A model generated the notes under the pieces. The model saw only the letters and a program-made list of their open reading frames with translations. It was not told where the DNA came from and searched no databases. Positions 27,078 through 37,146 of a DNA stretch of 37,146 nt are shown piece after piece. Source of the stretch: Salinivibrio siamensis (lineage in GTDB: Bacteria; Pseudomonadota; Gammaproteobacteria; Enterobacterales; Vibrionaceae); the NCBI RefSeq assembly GCF_001996005.1, contig NZ_MUFB01000001.1:65205-102350 (forward strand), in the 5' to 3' direction. A program made the position numbers and the translations under genes. Numbering within the stretch: position 1 is the first letter of the stretch; every line of letters starts with the position of its first letter.

Positions 27078-27596
27078 CTAGTCAACGCGCAACGTTTGTA
27101 GCATGGGCTCAGGCAAGGAAAGATCATCGTTTTTATTCACGGTCACCCCTGCATCTATGATGGCACGAGCGATATCTTTTGCCTCGCTGAGTGAGTGCAT
27201 CTCATACGTCCCGCATTGATACTCGTTGAGCTCAGGGATCTTGTCTTGCGATGGCACAACCAGCACATCTTCCATCGCCAGTTCCCATGCTTTCGCCACC
27301 TCAGGCTCTTGGGGCTCCCCAATCAGGCTCATGTAGAAGCCAGTACGACACCCCATCGGCGAGATATCAATGATCTCCACCTTGTCGCTGTTGAGGTGGT
27401 TACGCATAAAGCCGGCAAACAGGTGCTCGAGCGTGTGGATCCCTTTTTCCGTCAAGTGCTCTTCGTTAGGGCGACAAAAACGAAGGTCAAAAACGGTAAT
27501 CGTATCACCGCTGGGCGTTTGCATCGTTTTGGCGATCCGCACTGCTGGCGCATGCATACGTGTATGATCAACCGTAAAACTATCTAGTAGTGGCAT
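27078..27596 (-). CDS. luxS: S-ribosylhomocysteine lyase (AI-2 synthase)
   Basis: LuxS cleaves S-ribosylhomocysteine to homocysteine and DPD, the AI-2 precursor, in the activated methyl cycle. The 172 residues include VDHTRMHAP, the metal-binding His54-x-x-Glu57-His58 (HTLEH), catalytic Cys83 in MGCRTGF and the third metal ligand Cys128 in YQCGTYE. A textbook AGGAGG precedes the ATG. It follows the transglycosylase-like gene by 30 bases and gshA before that, the usual Vibrio order, and is followed by the genes for its own receptor and kinase. Confidence 0.98.
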   Translation of the reverse strand: MPLLDSFTVDHTRMHAPAVRIAKTMQTPSGDTITVFDLRFCRPNEEHLTEKGIHTLEHLFAGFMRNHLNSDKVEIIDISPMGCRTGFYMSLIGEPQEPEVAKAWELAMEDVLVVPSQDKIPELNEYQCGTYEMHSLSEAKDIARAIIDAGVTVNKNDDLSLPEPMLQTLRVD

Positions 27597-27626
27597 CTTA
27601 CCTCCTTTACTCCTCGCGGTGCCCCC

Positions 27627-28244
27627 TTAAAATGGCCACCAGCTCAGATTATCCTCGAGTCGTTGTCGGCAACCTTTTAGCTGCCAACCGTAGTCCTTTG
27701 CTTGTTGTTCGACTTTACGCGCCACGCGTTTTAACCCGGGTTTCCCCTCAAACGAGCCGCGCTGAAACCCACCTCTACCTTCATGGTAAGCCAAATACTG
27801 GCGATACACATCCCATTTAGACACCCCGAGTTGGCGGTAGGTTGCATCGGTATACCAACCAATAAACTGCAACGCATCGGCAAAGTCGGTGCGGGAGCCG
27901 CCATTGTCTGTGGCTTTTTGATAATCAGACCAAGCCGGGTCTTGCGCCTGCGCATAGCCATAGGCACTGCTAACACGCCCCCACGGCAAGATGCCCAACA
28001 CATAATCACGGGGTGGCAGGGCATCATGCACAAACGCGCTCTCTTGCTTGACGAACGCCATGGCCACTTGGATGGGCGTTCCCCAATCCGCTTCCATCTC
28101 AACCGCTGCTTCAAACCAATCTGGGTGTTGGTCGAATATCTCACAGAGGTTATTGGGATTATCCGGTGGTGGCGTGGCACATCCTGATACCATCACCACG
28201 GTGAAGAATGCGCCAATATGACGGAAAAAGCGCTTCCTGCTCAT
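27627..28244 (-). CDS. Lytic transglycosylase-like (SLT fold) lipoprotein
   Basis: A 205-residue protein with a lipoprotein signal ending VSGC (Cys22), so it is probably anchored in the outer membrane facing the periplasm. The core has the goose-lysozyme/SLT pattern: VAMAFVKQESAF with the candidate catalytic Glu68, SSAYGYAQAQDPAWSDYQ, DALQFIGWYTD and YLAYHEGRGGF. This suggests cleavage of peptidoglycan glycan strands; activity is inferred. It begins 14 bases after the gshA stop and precedes luxS, so gshA, this gene and luxS are likely cotranscribed. Confidence 0.85.
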   Translation of the reverse strand: MSRKRFFRHIGAFFTVVMVSGCATPPPDNPNNLCEIFDQHPDWFEAAVEMEADWGTPIQVAMAFVKQESAFVHDALPPRDYVLGILPWGRVSSAYGYAQAQDPAWSDYQKATDNGGSRTDFADALQFIGWYTDATYRQLGVSKWDVYRQYLAYHEGRGGFQRGSFEGKPGLKRVARKVEQQAKDYGWQLKGCRQRLEDNLSWWPF

Positions 28245-28258
28245 CGTCGTCCGTCCAA

Positions 28259-29836
28259 TTACCAGCTTTCGGCCATGGGCACGTCTTTAAAATAAGCATT
28301 CAAAAAAGCTTCAAAGCTTTGTGTATCGCTTTCTTCGACCGCTTTTTGACGCGCGACGCTCTCTTTGGCTTCTTGTAAAAAGTCGGCATCACTGTGGATC
28401 TTGTAAGGCACATCCGCTAGCGCCGCTTTATGGTCACGAGCAAGGCCTAGCCCTAGGCCGCCGATACCGCCTTGCGCGATCACGTCTGCCAGAACACGAC
28501 CAGATAGCGTGAGTTCTGGGTTATCAAAACAGGCGATCATTTTATCACATACGGTTTCATAGCGATGGTCGTCGACCGCGCGATCCATGACTTTCGCCAA
28601 CTGCTTAAGCTCACCCATCACTTGTAACCCCCACTCTGCTTGCGTCAGGGTCTCGCCCTCACATCCTGTTGTTAGGGTTAATCCTGGTTTGCGGCCTTCG
28701 AGTACAATCTTGTTCCAATTGTCACGCCAGCAATTGAGTTCAGGGTCGGTCATCGGCTCAGAAGGCGATAACGCACACCAGGAGACAAAGAGATCAAGAA
28801 AATGGATCTGATCCTCTTCAATCCCCACCGGGCTGTATGGGTTGACGTCCAAAGAGCGCACCTCAATGTACTCGACACCGCCTCGCTCAAGCGCTTCGGT
28901 CGGCTTTTCACCGCTGTCGGCATTCCGTTTGGGGCGTATAGGCGCATAGAGCTCGTTTTCAATTTGCAGCACATTGGTGTTGAGCTGACGATACGTCTCG
29001 CCATCACGAATACCTAGCTTGGCAAACGCCTGTGAGGGAGTACGAATCGCGCTTCTTAAACCTTCAAGGTATTGTTCTAGGGTGTTAAAACCAATTTTCA
29101 GATCCGCTTGCGCATTATTGGTATACCCTAAATCACTCAAGCGCAGCGACGTTGCATAGGGTAAGTAACACGTACCTGACGGCATATGCTCAAAGGGCAA
29201 CTGGCTTTGCGCATGCTTGATAAACGAGCCACATAACGCAGGTGACGCACCAAATAGATAAGGGATCATCCAACCATGGCGATAATAATTACGAATAAGA
29301 TCAAAGTAACCTTGGGTGACTGACGCTTGGCTTACCGTGTCTGAGTGGTACAGATGCTGCCAAAATGTCTCAGGCAAAGAGATGTTAAAATGTACCCCTG
29401 AGATCACTTGCATCACACTGCCATAGCGATGCTTGAGCCCTTGGCGATACAAGGTCTTCATCCGCCCAATATTTGAGCTGCCGTATTGCGCTAAGGTGAT
29501 ATCGTCTTCGGATGCCACCACGCACGGCATTGACATAGGCCACAACTGTTCGTCGCTCATTTGCTGATAGGTAAAGCGATGGATATCCTGCAACTCATCC
29601 AGCATCCCTTTCACCGACGTGTTAACCGGCGTAATAAACTCCAACAGTGATTCAGCAAAATCCGTCGTGATCCAACGGTGTGTCAGCGCGGATCCAAGTG
29701 TCTCTGGATGCGCCGTTTGCGCTAAATGACCTGCTGGCGTAATGCGTAATGCCTCGCGCTCCAATCCGCGGCCAATCCCCTTTAATGCATCTGGGTTTTG
29801 CGCTAAACGCGCTAACCGTTGGGTAAAGTCAGTCAA
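28259..29836 (-). CDS. gshA: Glutamate-cysteine ligase
   Basis: GshA makes gamma-glutamylcysteine from Glu and Cys with ATP, the first and limiting step of glutathione synthesis. The 525-residue protein matches E. coli Gsh[91 protein letters not shown] and [17 protein letters not shown]. The frame starts with TTG at 29836, preceded by AAGAGA. E. coli gshA also starts with TTG, and no better codon exists nearby. An [16 protein letters not shown] motif lies near residue 320. Confidence 0.97.
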   Translation of the reverse strand: MTDFTQRLARLAQNPDALKGIGRGLEREALRITPAGHLAQTAHPETLGSALTHRWITTDFAESLLEFITPVNTSVKGMLDELQDIHRFTYQQMSDEQLWPMSMPCVVASEDDITLAQYGSSNIGRMKTLYRQGLKHRYGSVMQVISGVHFNISLPETFWQHLYHSDTVSQASVTQGYFDLIRNYYRHGWMIPYLFGASPALCGSFIKHAQSQLPFEHMPSGTCYLPYATSLRLSDLGYTNNAQADLKIGFNTLEQYLEGLRSAIRTPSQAFAKLGIRDGETYRQLNTNVLQIENELYAPIRPKRNADSGEKPTEALERGGVEYIEVRSLDVNPYSPVGIEEDQIHFLDLFVSWCALSPSEPMTDPELNCWRDNWNKIVLEGRKPGLTLTTGCEGETLTQAEWGLQVMGELKQLAKVMDRAVDDHRYETVCDKMIACFDNPELTLSGRVLADVIAQGGIGGLGLGLARDHKAALADVPYKIHSDADFLQEAKESVARQKAVEESDTQSFEAFLNAYFKDVPMAESW

Positions 29837-29933
29837 AATGTATCTCTTATTTTTTTAAGCTGCATGGCGGTCAATATAAACAAGCTATTACTCAAAAGCC
29901 ATCACGCAGCGGAGTAAGTTTATCCAAATAGGC

Positions 29934-32783
29934 TTATCGGTAATCGAGCGCTAACGTGCGCACTGGCAAGCCAAGTTGACGTAAGCTATCACCAAGACGA
30001 GAGGCATCCCCGACCACAATAATTTGATAGTCGTTAGGATCAAACCAACGTGCCGCCTGGGCATTCAGCTGTTGCAATGAGATTGATTGCAATAAGGCTT
30101 TTTGTGCCTCTCGGTAGTTGTCGTCTAAATCAAAGGCTTCAATATGTGCTATCAAGCCTGCTTTTTCCCATGGCGTTTCATAACTCAGCGCATCACGCTG
30201 ACCACTCGATTGACGCAGATAGGCCAATTCTTGTGCCGAAAAGCCATTTTCTTGTGCATGCGCCATCTCTTGCCATAGCGCTTTAATCGCATCGTGCGTC
30301 GCATCAGCACGTACATCGGTACTGACTTCTATGGTGCCTGTCTGTCGGCCTCCATAAACACCACTGTGCGCGCCATAGGTATAACCTTTATCTTGACGCA
30401 AGTTTTGATTCAGGCGCGCATTAAAATTGCCCCCTAAATTAAAGTTGGCCAAGCGGGTTTTAAACATCGGGCCGGTGGCATCGTATGGCATACCATGGCG
30501 CACCATACGAATACTGGTTTGTGGGGCTTGCGGTTTATCTACCAGCCAAATTTGTGCCTGGTCGTAGTCTTTCGGGACAGCACGCGCCACCTGAGCCGTA
30601 GGCTGCGTTTGCGCTTGCCACGGTGTGATCCGGTTGGCGAGATTGATCGCATGTTCACGAGAAAGGTCGCCCACCACAATCAGTTGGCTGCCTCGCAATA
30701 CGTAGTGCTGGCGATAGAAGTGTTTAACATCGTCAAGTGTCATCGCTGCAATATCTTCCGCGACGCCGCCCTCTGGCGCTCGGAAGGTGGCATCTTGATA
30801 TAACAGCTGGTTTGTCGCTTGGCTGGCTAGCCAGCCTGCATCATCGGCGCGAGATGCCAGACCTTCCAACAACTGGGCTTTAACACGGTCAAAATCTTCA
30901 TCTGCAAAGGTCGGCGCGCGCAAGGTTTTATTCACGAGTTTCAGGGTCTCACCCAGGTGCTTTTTCAGTGATGTTACCGTGATTTGTGTATGGTAACTGT
31001 CCGCGTCGATATTGACTTGACTGCCCAGCTTGTCTAAGGCTCGAGTGAGCTCAGCGGCCGACATACCTGCCGCGCCCTCGGTCACCATGGTTGCCGTTAA
31101 GTTAGCGATACCTCGCTGATCGTTAGGCTCCATCAAGGTGCCGGCAGGTAAACGAAGCTGCAAGGTGACCGTGGGTGTCTCGCGACTCACTGTGCCTGCC
31201 AGATGCATCCCATTGTCCAAGTCGGCCCGATAAATGCGTGGCACATTAACCGTGACACTCCCATTAGGAGCCGGGATCTGGGTGCGATCGAAATTTTCTG
31301 GGGGTTCACGTCGTGCTAACGTGTCGTGCTGGCTTTGCGTCTGTGCCTGTTCATATTCTGGACGTTGATAGATAAAATTCGCGGGCGCAGCGACCAAGTC
31401 CGTCCGTCCAATAGGGACCACACTGGTGTTTACTGCGGGCTGATCTTTTATCCACTGCCGATAGCTTTCCATCACCTTGTCAGGGGTCACCGCATTCAGG
31501 CGTGAAAGGCGCTGATTCATACGGTTTGCATCACCGTAGAGCGTATAATCACTGGCCAGCTGTGAGACCTTACCGTCGACACTTTGTAGCGCAAAGATAT
31601 TATCGGCTTCCACCATGGATTGGATTTGGTTGATATCCTCGTCACTGACGCCTTTTGCCTCAAACTGCGTCATGGTTTGCGCTAACAAGGTACGGATCTC
31701 AGCCAGAGATTGACCTTGGCGACCGACACCGTAGACCTCAAACGTACAAGCTAGCTCACCACACTGGTGCGATGCGCCTGCACTTAACAGCTGCCCCGTT
31801 TGTACCAGGGATTGATAAAGGACACTGTCACGCCCTTGCCCCAATACATTGGCCAGTACCCCCAGGCGCGTCGTGGTGTCCGTCTCAGGCACACTGGTAG
31901 GAAAGGTCATCACCAATACCGGTTGCGATACCTTATCTTCCAATGTCACAAAGCGAGAGCCGTCCAGCGTGACCGGTTGCGGTTTCGCCTCTGGTATTGA
32001 TGGGCCTTGAGGAATATCACCAAAGTATTTTTTCACCCACGCTAAGGTTGTCTGAACATCAATGTCGCCACCAATGGTCAAGGTGGCATTATTCGGCCCA
32101 TACCAGCGCAGGAAGAATTGCTTGAGATCGCCAACATCGACACGGTTAAGGTCCTCAACATAACCAATCACCGGCCATGAGTATGGGTGACCCTCAGGGT
32201 AGAGTGCTTGATTAATGGTCTCGTTAACGCGGCCATACGGGACATTGTCTATCCGAAATGCCCGTTCGTTTTTCACCGTGTCACGCTGCACTTCAAATTT
32301 GCGCTGAGAGACCGCATCCAGCAAAAAGCCCATGCGATCAGATTCAAGCCAAAGGACACGCTCAAGCTCGTTGGCCGGTACGGTCTGGTAATACTGGGTG
32401 GTGTCGCGATTGGTCGAGCCATTGTTATAGCCCCCCACCTCTTTAATACGTTTTCCGTGATCATCTACGTGCTCAGAGCCTTCAAACATCATATGTTCAA
32501 AAAAATGCGCAAAGCCTGATTTTCCCGACTCTTCTCGGGCAGAGCCCACATGGTAACGTACATCAACATTGACAAGAGGGTCGGAGTGATCCTCATGCAA
32601 CAACACCGTCAGTCCATTATCTAATTCAAATTGCTGATACGGGACTTGCGCACTCCCTGGCGGAGGCGCGACGGTTTTAATCCAAGTGACGCCCTCAGGT
32701 GTTTGGGTTGGGGCTGAGCCAGTCAACTGGCATCCAGACAACACAGATAGAAAGAAAAACGTGGCAAGCAATAAACGTGGCAT
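29934..32783 (-). CDS. M16 family zinc-metalloprotease lipoprotein
   Basis: A 949-residue pitrilysin/insulinase-type protease with a lipoprotein signal (LSGC, Cys18). The N-terminal peptidase half holds the inverted zinc motif His93-Phe-Phe-Glu96-His97, with further acidic ligands expected in the following helix. A second, inactive M16 repeat covers about 520-930 (SAAELTRALDKLGSQVNIDA, QGYTYGAHSGVYG-like region DKGYTYGAHSGVYG). The two halves form a chamber that degrades oligopeptides, here probably in the periplasm. A homologue sits in the same place in Vibrio. It starts 10 bases after the yqaA-like gene, so they are likely cotranscribed. Substrate unknown. Confidence 0.93.
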   Translation of the reverse strand: MPRLLLATFFFLSVLSGCQLTGSAPTQTPEGVTWIKTVAPPPGSAQVPYQQFELDNGLTVLLHEDHSDPLVNVDVRYHVGSAREESGKSGFAHFFEHMMFEGSEHVDDHGKRIKEVGGYNNGSTNRDTTQYYQTVPANELERVLWLESDRMGFLLDAVSQRKFEVQRDTVKNERAFRIDNVPYGRVNETINQALYPEGHPYSWPVIGYVEDLNRVDVGDLKQFFLRWYGPNNATLTIGGDIDVQTTLAWVKKYFGDIPQGPSIPEAKPQPVTLDGSRFVTLEDKVSQPVLVMTFPTSVPETDTTTRLGVLANVLGQGRDSVLYQSLVQTGQLLSAGASHQCGELACTFEVYGVGRQGQSLAEIRTLLAQTMTQFEAKGVSDEDINQIQSMVEADNIFALQSVDGKVSQLASDYTLYGDANRMNQRLSRLNAVTPDKVMESYRQWIKDQPAVNTSVVPIGRTDLVAAPANFIYQRPEYEQAQTQSQHDTLARREPPENFDRTQIPAPNGSVTVNVPRIYRADLDNGMHLAGTVSRETPTVTLQLRLPAGTLMEPNDQRGIANLTATMVTEGAAGMSAAELTRALDKLGSQVNIDADSYHTQITVTSLKKHLGETLKLVNKTLRAPTFADEDFDRVKAQLLEGLASRADDAGWLASQATNQLLYQDATFRAPEGGVAEDIAAMTLDDVKHFYRQHYVLRGSQLIVVGDLSREHAINLANRITPWQAQTQPTAQVARAVPKDYDQAQIWLVDKPQAPQTSIRMVRHGMPYDATGPMFKTRLANFNLGGNFNARLNQNLRQDKGYTYGAHSGVYGGRQTGTIEVSTDVRADATHDAIKALWQEMAHAQENGFSAQELAYLRQSSGQRDALSYETPWEKAGLIAHIEAFDLDDNYREAQKALLQSISLQQLNAQAARWFDPNDYQIIVVGDASRLGDSLRQLGLPVRTLALDYR

Positions 32784-32793
32784 ATGATAGTTC

Positions 32794-33216
32794 CTAACCC
32801 GCTACCCAACGGATTGAGATGACAATCACTAGGTAGCGCGATGCTTTTGCAACAAAGATAATCAGCCAGCACCAAGATTGTCGAAGGCGCAGCCAACCGG
32901 CAACCACGCAAAGCGGATCACCAATAATCGGTACCCAGCTTAATAGCAAGGCAGCATAACCATAGCGTTGCAGCCCAGCGAGCGCTCGGCGGTGCCATGA
33001 TTGATGCGGTTGATAATCAGGCAGCCAACGCCCGATGGCGTAATTGGTCATGCCACCGAGTGTGTTGCCTACCGTGGCAATCGCCACAACGATCCCATCC
33101 GCGAATGAGTGCTGAGTTAATAAATACACCAAGTTGGCCTCAGAGCCACCTGGCAATAAGGTCGCACCTAAAAAGCTGGTGGCAAACAGCGTTGCCAGCA
33201 GCACCCAATCGTCCAT
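32794..33216 (-). CDS. yqaA: YqaA-family inner-membrane protein
   Basis: A 140-residue hydrophobic protein of the DedA/VTT (SNARE-associated) superfamily: LFATSFLGATLLPGGSEANL near the N-terminus, then IATVGNTLGGMTNYAIGRWLP, and a C-terminal LLSWVPIIGDPLCVVAGWLRL. It is predicted to span the inner membrane several times; function unknown. yqaA also neighbours gshA in E. coli. A GGGG-rich sequence precedes the ATG. Confidence 0.88.
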   Translation of the reverse strand: MDDWVLLATLFATSFLGATLLPGGSEANLVYLLTQHSFADGIVVAIATVGNTLGGMTNYAIGRWLPDYQPHQSWHRRALAGLQRYGYAALLLSWVPIIGDPLCVVAGWLRLRQSWCWLIIFVAKASRYLVIVISIRWVAG

Positions 33217-33309
33217 TCGACCCCATGTATTATCATTGGTTCAGCACGAGCTCCCTACGACGCCACGGCCTCATCAACCCGACGAGAGCCGGAAGACGAA
33301 GCCCTGAGG

Positions 33310-34266
33310 TTAAGACGAAGGCATTTCCAACACACGTTTACCGCGAGTATGGCCTGCCTCGAGTGCGTAATGTGCCTGCGCGCCCTGCTCAAGCGGGTAG
33401 ACCGCAGCGATATCGATCTTAAGTTCACCTTGGTCCAGCATATCGAGCAAGCGCTGGGTCTGCCAAGTATTTGGATCAACCAACATACCTGTCGCCTTCA
33501 GCCCTCGCTCGGCAGCGGCGGAGGTAATGGTATCGCGCGTATTGGTGGGGACTGTGACGATACGCCCACCTGTTTTTAGGCTTGCTAATGCATCAATGGC
33601 GGTGTCCCCTCCCACCAAATCAATCACCAGATCAAATTCACCATTGCCGGTGGCCCAATGCGCTTGATGGTAATCGATCGGGGTCGCGTCCAGTTGACGT
33701 AGAAAGGCATGATTGTTTTCAGAGGCAGTGGCATAAACCTGCGCCCCGAGACGCACGGCCAACTGGACCGCAAGGTGCCCGACGCCGCCGGCGCCCGCTA
33801 AAATCAATACTTTTTCATCACGCACCAGTTTACCATGCTCAAGCGCTTGCCAAGCCGTCAGCCCAGCCAATGGTACTGCGGCGGCATCTACCATTGGCAC
33901 ACTTGGCGGTACTGTTGATAATAATCCGGCGTCAGCGACCACATATTGGCTGTATCCCCCGCCTTCGGTCGGAAAGCCAATCATCCCAGCGACACGATCC
34001 CCGACATCAAACTTGCTTTCATTGGTGCCATTCGCCACCACAACACCTGCAACATCATAGCCAGGCACCCAAGGCAAATGATCGCGATTATGCTCAGCGG
34101 CCCAGCCGAGTCCGGCACGCGTTTTCACATCAATGGGGTTAACGCCTGCAGCCTTCACTTGAATCAGCACCTGTTCTTCAGAGGGAGAAGGAATCGAACG
34201 GTTGACCGGGGTAAGTACCTCTGGTGCGCCAAATTCAGTGATTGCAAGAGAGAGATTGTTCGACAT
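33310..34266 (-). CDS. NADP-dependent quinone oxidoreductase-like protein (MDR superfamily)
   Basis: A 318-residue medium-chain dehydrogenase/reductase without zinc ligands. The N-terminal catalytic fold includes VKAAGVNPIDVKTRAG and VPGYDVAGVVVANG; the nucleotide-binding half has ILAGAGGVGHLAVQLAVRLGA. The C-terminal segment returns to the catalytic fold (YPLEQGAQAHYALEAGHTRGKRVL). It resembles quinone oxidoreductases and enone reductases; the substrate cannot be read. It has its own upstream region of about 180 bases and is not obviously tied to its neighbours. Confidence 0.88.
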   Translation of the reverse strand: MSNNLSLAITEFGAPEVLTPVNRSIPSPSEEQVLIQVKAAGVNPIDVKTRAGLGWAAEHNRDHLPWVPGYDVAGVVVANGTNESKFDVGDRVAGMIGFPTEGGGYSQYVVADAGLLSTVPPSVPMVDAAAVPLAGLTAWQALEHGKLVRDEKVLILAGAGGVGHLAVQLAVRLGAQVYATASENNHAFLRQLDATPIDYHQAHWATGNGEFDLVIDLVGGDTAIDALASLKTGGRIVTVPTNTRDTITSAAAERGLKATGMLVDPNTWQTQRLLDMLDQGELKIDIAAVYPLEQGAQAHYALEAGHTRGKRVLEMPSS

Positions 34267-34379
34267 ATTGACTCCTTTCGCATGCCATTGTGCTTATGCT
34301 GGCGTATACAGTAATGGTATTTGCCTTAACGAAGAGATTAAGCACAGAGCCATTGCAAAGCGTAAACCTCTAGTCTTAA

Positions 34380-34411
34380 CAAAAAAAGCGGCAGACTCAA
34401 TGCCTACCGCT
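34380..34411 (-). terminator. Intrinsic terminator of the oad operon
   Basis: On the minus strand an 8-bp stem with one G-T pair (34411-34404 / 34394-34387, 9-base loop) is followed by TTTTTTT. It lies about 40 bases after the oadB stop. Confidence 0.88.
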
Positions 34412-34449
34412 ATTTTCTTTTTATCTGCTTGATGTCAAATCACTGACGA

Positions 34450-35580
34450 TTAGCCAACCAGCGCCAACAAAATACCGGCCGCCACCGCAGACCCCAGGAC
34501 ACCAGCCACATTTGGCCCCATCGCATGCATTAGTAAGAAGTTATGCGGGTTAGCATCCAATCCGACCTTGTTAACCACACGGGCGGCCATGGGAACCGCC
34601 GACACCCCAGCCGCACCAATCAATGGGTTGATAGGGTCGCGGCTAAAGCGATTAAGGAGTTTAGCCATCAGTACGCCTGTTCCCGTCCCGATGCTGAACG
34701 CGACTGCGCCCAATACCAAGATGCCAAGGGTTTCAAACTGGAGGAACTTGTCGGCTTCCAATTTGGAGCCCACAGCCAGACCGAGAAAAATGGTAACAAT
34801 GTTGATCAGCTCATTCTGGGCAGTGCCCGATAAGCGATCCACCACGCCACACTCTCGCATCAAGTTACCGAGGCAGAACATACCAACCAGCGGCGTTGCC
34901 GAGGGCAAAAATAAGATGGTCATCATCAGTACCGCCAACGGAAACAGCACTTTCTCGGTTTTCGACACATGACGAAGTTGCTTCATCTCAATCTTGCGTT
35001 CACTTGCAGAGGTGAACAACTTCATGATCGGGGGCTGAATAATCGGTACCAGTGCCATATAGCTGTACGCCGCCACGGCAATGGCCCCGAGCAAGTCCGG
35101 CGATAATCGACTGGCGAGGAAGATAGCCGTCGGCCCATCCGCACCACCAATGATCGCGATGGAGGCCGCATCTTGCAGGCTAAACGCCATGCCTGGCACC
35201 AAGTTAAGTAAAATGGCACCAAACAAAGTGGCAAAAATACCAAACTGTGCCGCCGCACCCAGCAACAAGGTGCGCGGGTTAGCAATCAGCGCGCCAAAAT
35301 CGGTCATCGCCCCCACCCCCATAAAGATCAGGAGGGGGAACACGCCAGTATCAATCCCGACATGATAGACGTAGTAAAGCAGGCCGCCCGGCTCGTTAAA
35401 GCCCGCATTGGGAATATTCGCTAATATCGCCCCAAAACCGATAGGTAACAAAAGCAAGGGCTCAAAGCCGCGCCTAATCGCTAAAAAGAGTAATAGGCAG
35501 CCCACGGCAATCATTACAAGCTGTGGCCACTGGAAGTTTGCCAGTCCAGTTTCCGACCACAGGATCATTAATCCTTCCAT
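34450..35580 (-). CDS. oadB: Oxaloacetate decarboxylase, sodium-pump beta subunit
   Basis: OadB decarboxylates carboxybiotin on OadA and couples it to Na+ export. The 376 residues are mostly hydrophobic. Family landmarks are [39 protein letters not shown], the ion-site segment [88 protein letters not shown] and [13 protein letters not shown]. It is shorter than the roughly 433-residue Salmonella protein because the extra segment after the first helices is missing; the Asp, Asn and Arg of the ion path are kept. GAGGG precedes the ATG. It follows oadA by 9 bases. Confidence 0.94.
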   Translation of the reverse strand: MEGLMILWSETGLANFQWPQLVMIAVGCLLLFLAIRRGFEPLLLLPIGFGAILANIPNAGFNEPGGLLYYVYHVGIDTGVFPLLIFMGVGAMTDFGALIANPRTLLLGAAAQFGIFATLFGAILLNLVPGMAFSLQDAASIAIIGGADGPTAIFLASRLSPDLLGAIAVAAYSYMALVPIIQPPIMKLFTSASERKIEMKQLRHVSKTEKVLFPLAVLMMTILFLPSATPLVGMFCLGNLMRECGVVDRLSGTAQNELINIVTIFLGLAVGSKLEADKFLQFETLGILVLGAVAFSIGTGTGVLMAKLLNRFSRDPINPLIGAAGVSAVPMAARVVNKVGLDANPHNFLLMHAMGPNVAGVLGSAVAAGILLALVG

Positions 35581-35589
35581 GCTGCCCTC

Positions 35590-37146
35590 TTATCCTAAGT
35601 GCAATAACGGCATGCCAACGGTCACGGCATCGCCTTCTTTCACTTGTACATCTTGGACAGTGCCCGCATGGGCTGCCCGCACCTCGGTTTCCATCTTCAT
35701 CGCTTCCAAAATGATTAGGACATCACCTTCCTGCACGTGCTCACCAGGGGTCACCATCACTTTAAAGATGTTGCCTGCCAAAGGTGCCGTTACCGGCTCA
35801 AGGTTGCTTGGTGCGGCTTGAGGGGCTGGCGCACTCGCCGACGCTGACACCTGACTCACTGGCTGAATGTCACCCAGCGCCCCATCTGGCCCTACATCTA
35901 CCTGATAGACCTGGCCGTTAACACGCACACTATAGGTTTCCACGTCGCCACTGCCTGATGGCTGAGGAGCGGCGGACGCAGAGGCTGGCTCCCCGGTTGG
36001 TGCCGGTTCAAATGCTTCAGGGTTACCTCGGTTTTGTAAGAACTTCCATCCCACCTGCGGGAACAGGGCGTAAGTCAGCACATCATCAATGGTCTGCTCC
36101 GCCAAGGTGACATTCTCGGCCGCGGCTTTGTCGGTCAGTGTTTGGGTCAGGGCATCCATTTCCGGTGCCAGTTTATCGGCAGGACGACAAGTGATCGCCT
36201 CTTCGCCGTCTAACACGCGAGCCTGGAGGGTGGCATTAACCGGCGCGGGGGCTTTCCCATACTCCCCTTTCAAAAGGGCCGCCGTTTCTTTGGTAATGCT
36301 CTTGTAGCGCTCACCGGTTAGCACGTTAATGACCGACTGAGAGCCGACAATTTGCGAGGTCGGGGTGACTAAGGGGATATAGCCTAAATCTTCACGAACC
36401 CGAGGAATTTCCTCTAACACCTCGTCCATTTTGTCGGCCGCCCCCTGCTCTTTGAGCTGGCTCTCCATATTGGTCAGCATGCCACCGGGCACTTGTGCTA
36501 TCAAAATACGTGAGTCGACCCCTTTGAGCTGCCCTTCAAATTGCGCGTACTTTTTGCGCACAGTACGGAAATAAGCCGCAATCGACTCTAGCTTGTTCAG
36601 ATCAAGCTGCGTGTCACGCTCAGTGCCTTCGAGCATCGCCACCACAGTTTCCGTCGGCGTGTGTCCGTATGTCTGGCTCATGGAAGAAATGGCAGTATCG
36701 AGTACATCCAAGCCTGCTTCAACCGCCTTGACGGCCGTGGCCGTCGATAGCCCCGTCGTCGCGTGACAGTGCAAGGATAAAGGGATATCACAGGCTGCTT
36801 TGATGCGGCTTACAAGCTCGTGCGCTTCATAAGGTTTTAATAAACCAGACATGTCTTTAATACATAACGAGTGGCAGCCAAGATCTTCCAACTGTTTGGC
36901 CAAATCTGTCCAAGTGTCCATGGTGTGCACTGGACTGGTGGTGTAGGAGATCGTGCCTTGCGCATGCGCACCGACATCCACCGCCGCCCCCACTGCTGCT
37001 TGGAAGTTACGGACATCATTCATGGCATCAAAAATTCGGAACACATCCATGCCATTTGCATGTGCGCGCTCGACAAATTTGTGCACCACATCATCAGCGT
37101 AGTGGCGATAACCTAACAGGTTCTGACCACGTAGCAGCATCTGCAT
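35590..37146 (-). CDS. oadA: Oxaloacetate decarboxylase alpha subunit, 5' end outside window
   Basis: The visible 518 codons are the C-terminal bulk of OadA, the biotin-dependent carboxyltransferase. The frame stays open to the right edge; the first codon seen is an internal Met in [19 protein letters not shown], so roughly the first 80 residues are missing. The carboxyltransferase TIM barrel contains IKDMSG (active-site Lys) and the metal-binding [15 protein letters not shown] domain follows, then an Ala/Pro/Ser-rich linker (about 390-450). The biotinyl domain at the C-terminus has EAMKMET with the biotinylated Lys near fragment residue 484. It forms the oad operon with oadB; oadG would lie upstream. 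Confidence 0.95.
   Translation of the reverse strand: MQMLLRGQNLLGYRHYADDVVHKFVERAHANGMDVFRIFDAMNDVRNFQAAVGAAVDVGAHAQGTISYTTSPVHTMDTWTDLAKQLEDLGCHSLCIKDMSGLLKPYEAHELVSRIKAACDIPLSLHCHATTGLSTATAVKAVEAGLDVLDTAISSMSQTYGHTPTETVVAMLEGTERDTQLDLNKLESIAAYFRTVRKKYAQFEGQLKGVDSRILIAQVPGGMLTNMESQLKEQGAADKMDEVLEEIPRVREDLGYIPLVTPTSQIVGSQSVINVLTGERYKSITKETAALLKGEYGKAPAPVNATLQARVLDGEEAITCRPADKLAPEMDALTQTLTDKAAAENVTLAEQTIDDVLTYALFPQVGWKFLQNRGNPEAFEPAPTGEPASASAAPQPSGSGDVETYSVRVNGQVYQVDVGPDGALGDIQPVSQVSASASAPAPQAAPSNLEPVTAPLAGNIFKVMVTPGEHVQEGDVLIILEAMKMETEVRAAHAGTVQDVQVKEGDAVTVGMPLLHLG

Noticed and set aside
27015-27101. 28-codon plus-strand frame with a purine-rich sequence ahead (ATG at 27015)
   Set aside because: It overlaps the luxS terminator and the end of luxS, and its codons include both arms of that hairpin; no sign of a real peptide.

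Overview
The window is about 37 kb of gammaproteobacterial chromosome, most like a member of the Vibrionaceae. A moderately halophilic genus such as Salinivibrio is a plausible guess from the roughly 50% G+C and the sodium-pump genes, but this is not proven. No rRNA, tRNA, CRISPR array, insertion sequence or prophage gene was seen. Almost everything is recognisable core metabolism, translation and signalling, with a few accessory or rearranged points.

Left part (1-6.8 kb): a truncated gene for a secreted protein of unknown function; an AT-rich gap; recC on the minus strand with its own terminator and no recB behind it; a divergent 3-methyladenine-glycosylase-like gene; and yebG. A near-perfect LexA box sits between the last two. 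dapD (lysine/peptidoglycan precursor synthesis) follows.

Middle (7-24 kb): this reproduces the enterobacterial/Vibrio block raiA-pheL-pheA-tyrA-aroF-(yfiL-like)-rplS-trmD-rimM-rpsP-ffh-ypjD-corB. pheA has a clear Phe-rich leader peptide and attenuator. The divergent aroF-tyrA operon has two TyrR boxes. A DUF3800 gene of lower G+C lies between pheA and tyrA. Where E. coli has yfiRNB, this genome has a BtsS/BtsR (LytS/LytTR) two-component system and a CstA/BtsT-family transporter. The transporter promoter carries a phased array of octamers matching the BtsR-type recognition motif, so sensor, regulator, target and operator can all be read within 5 kb.

Right part (23-37 kb): a complete autoinducer-2 module, with synthase LuxS, periplasmic receptor LuxP and hybrid sensor kinase LuxQ, is packed between corB and gshA. 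Then come a lytic-transglycosylase-like lipoprotein, gshA (TTG start), an M16 zinc-protease lipoprotein, a YqaA membrane protein, a quinone-oxidoreductase-like enzyme, and the oadA-oadB genes of a sodium-pumping oxaloacetate decarboxylase. oadA runs off the right edge.
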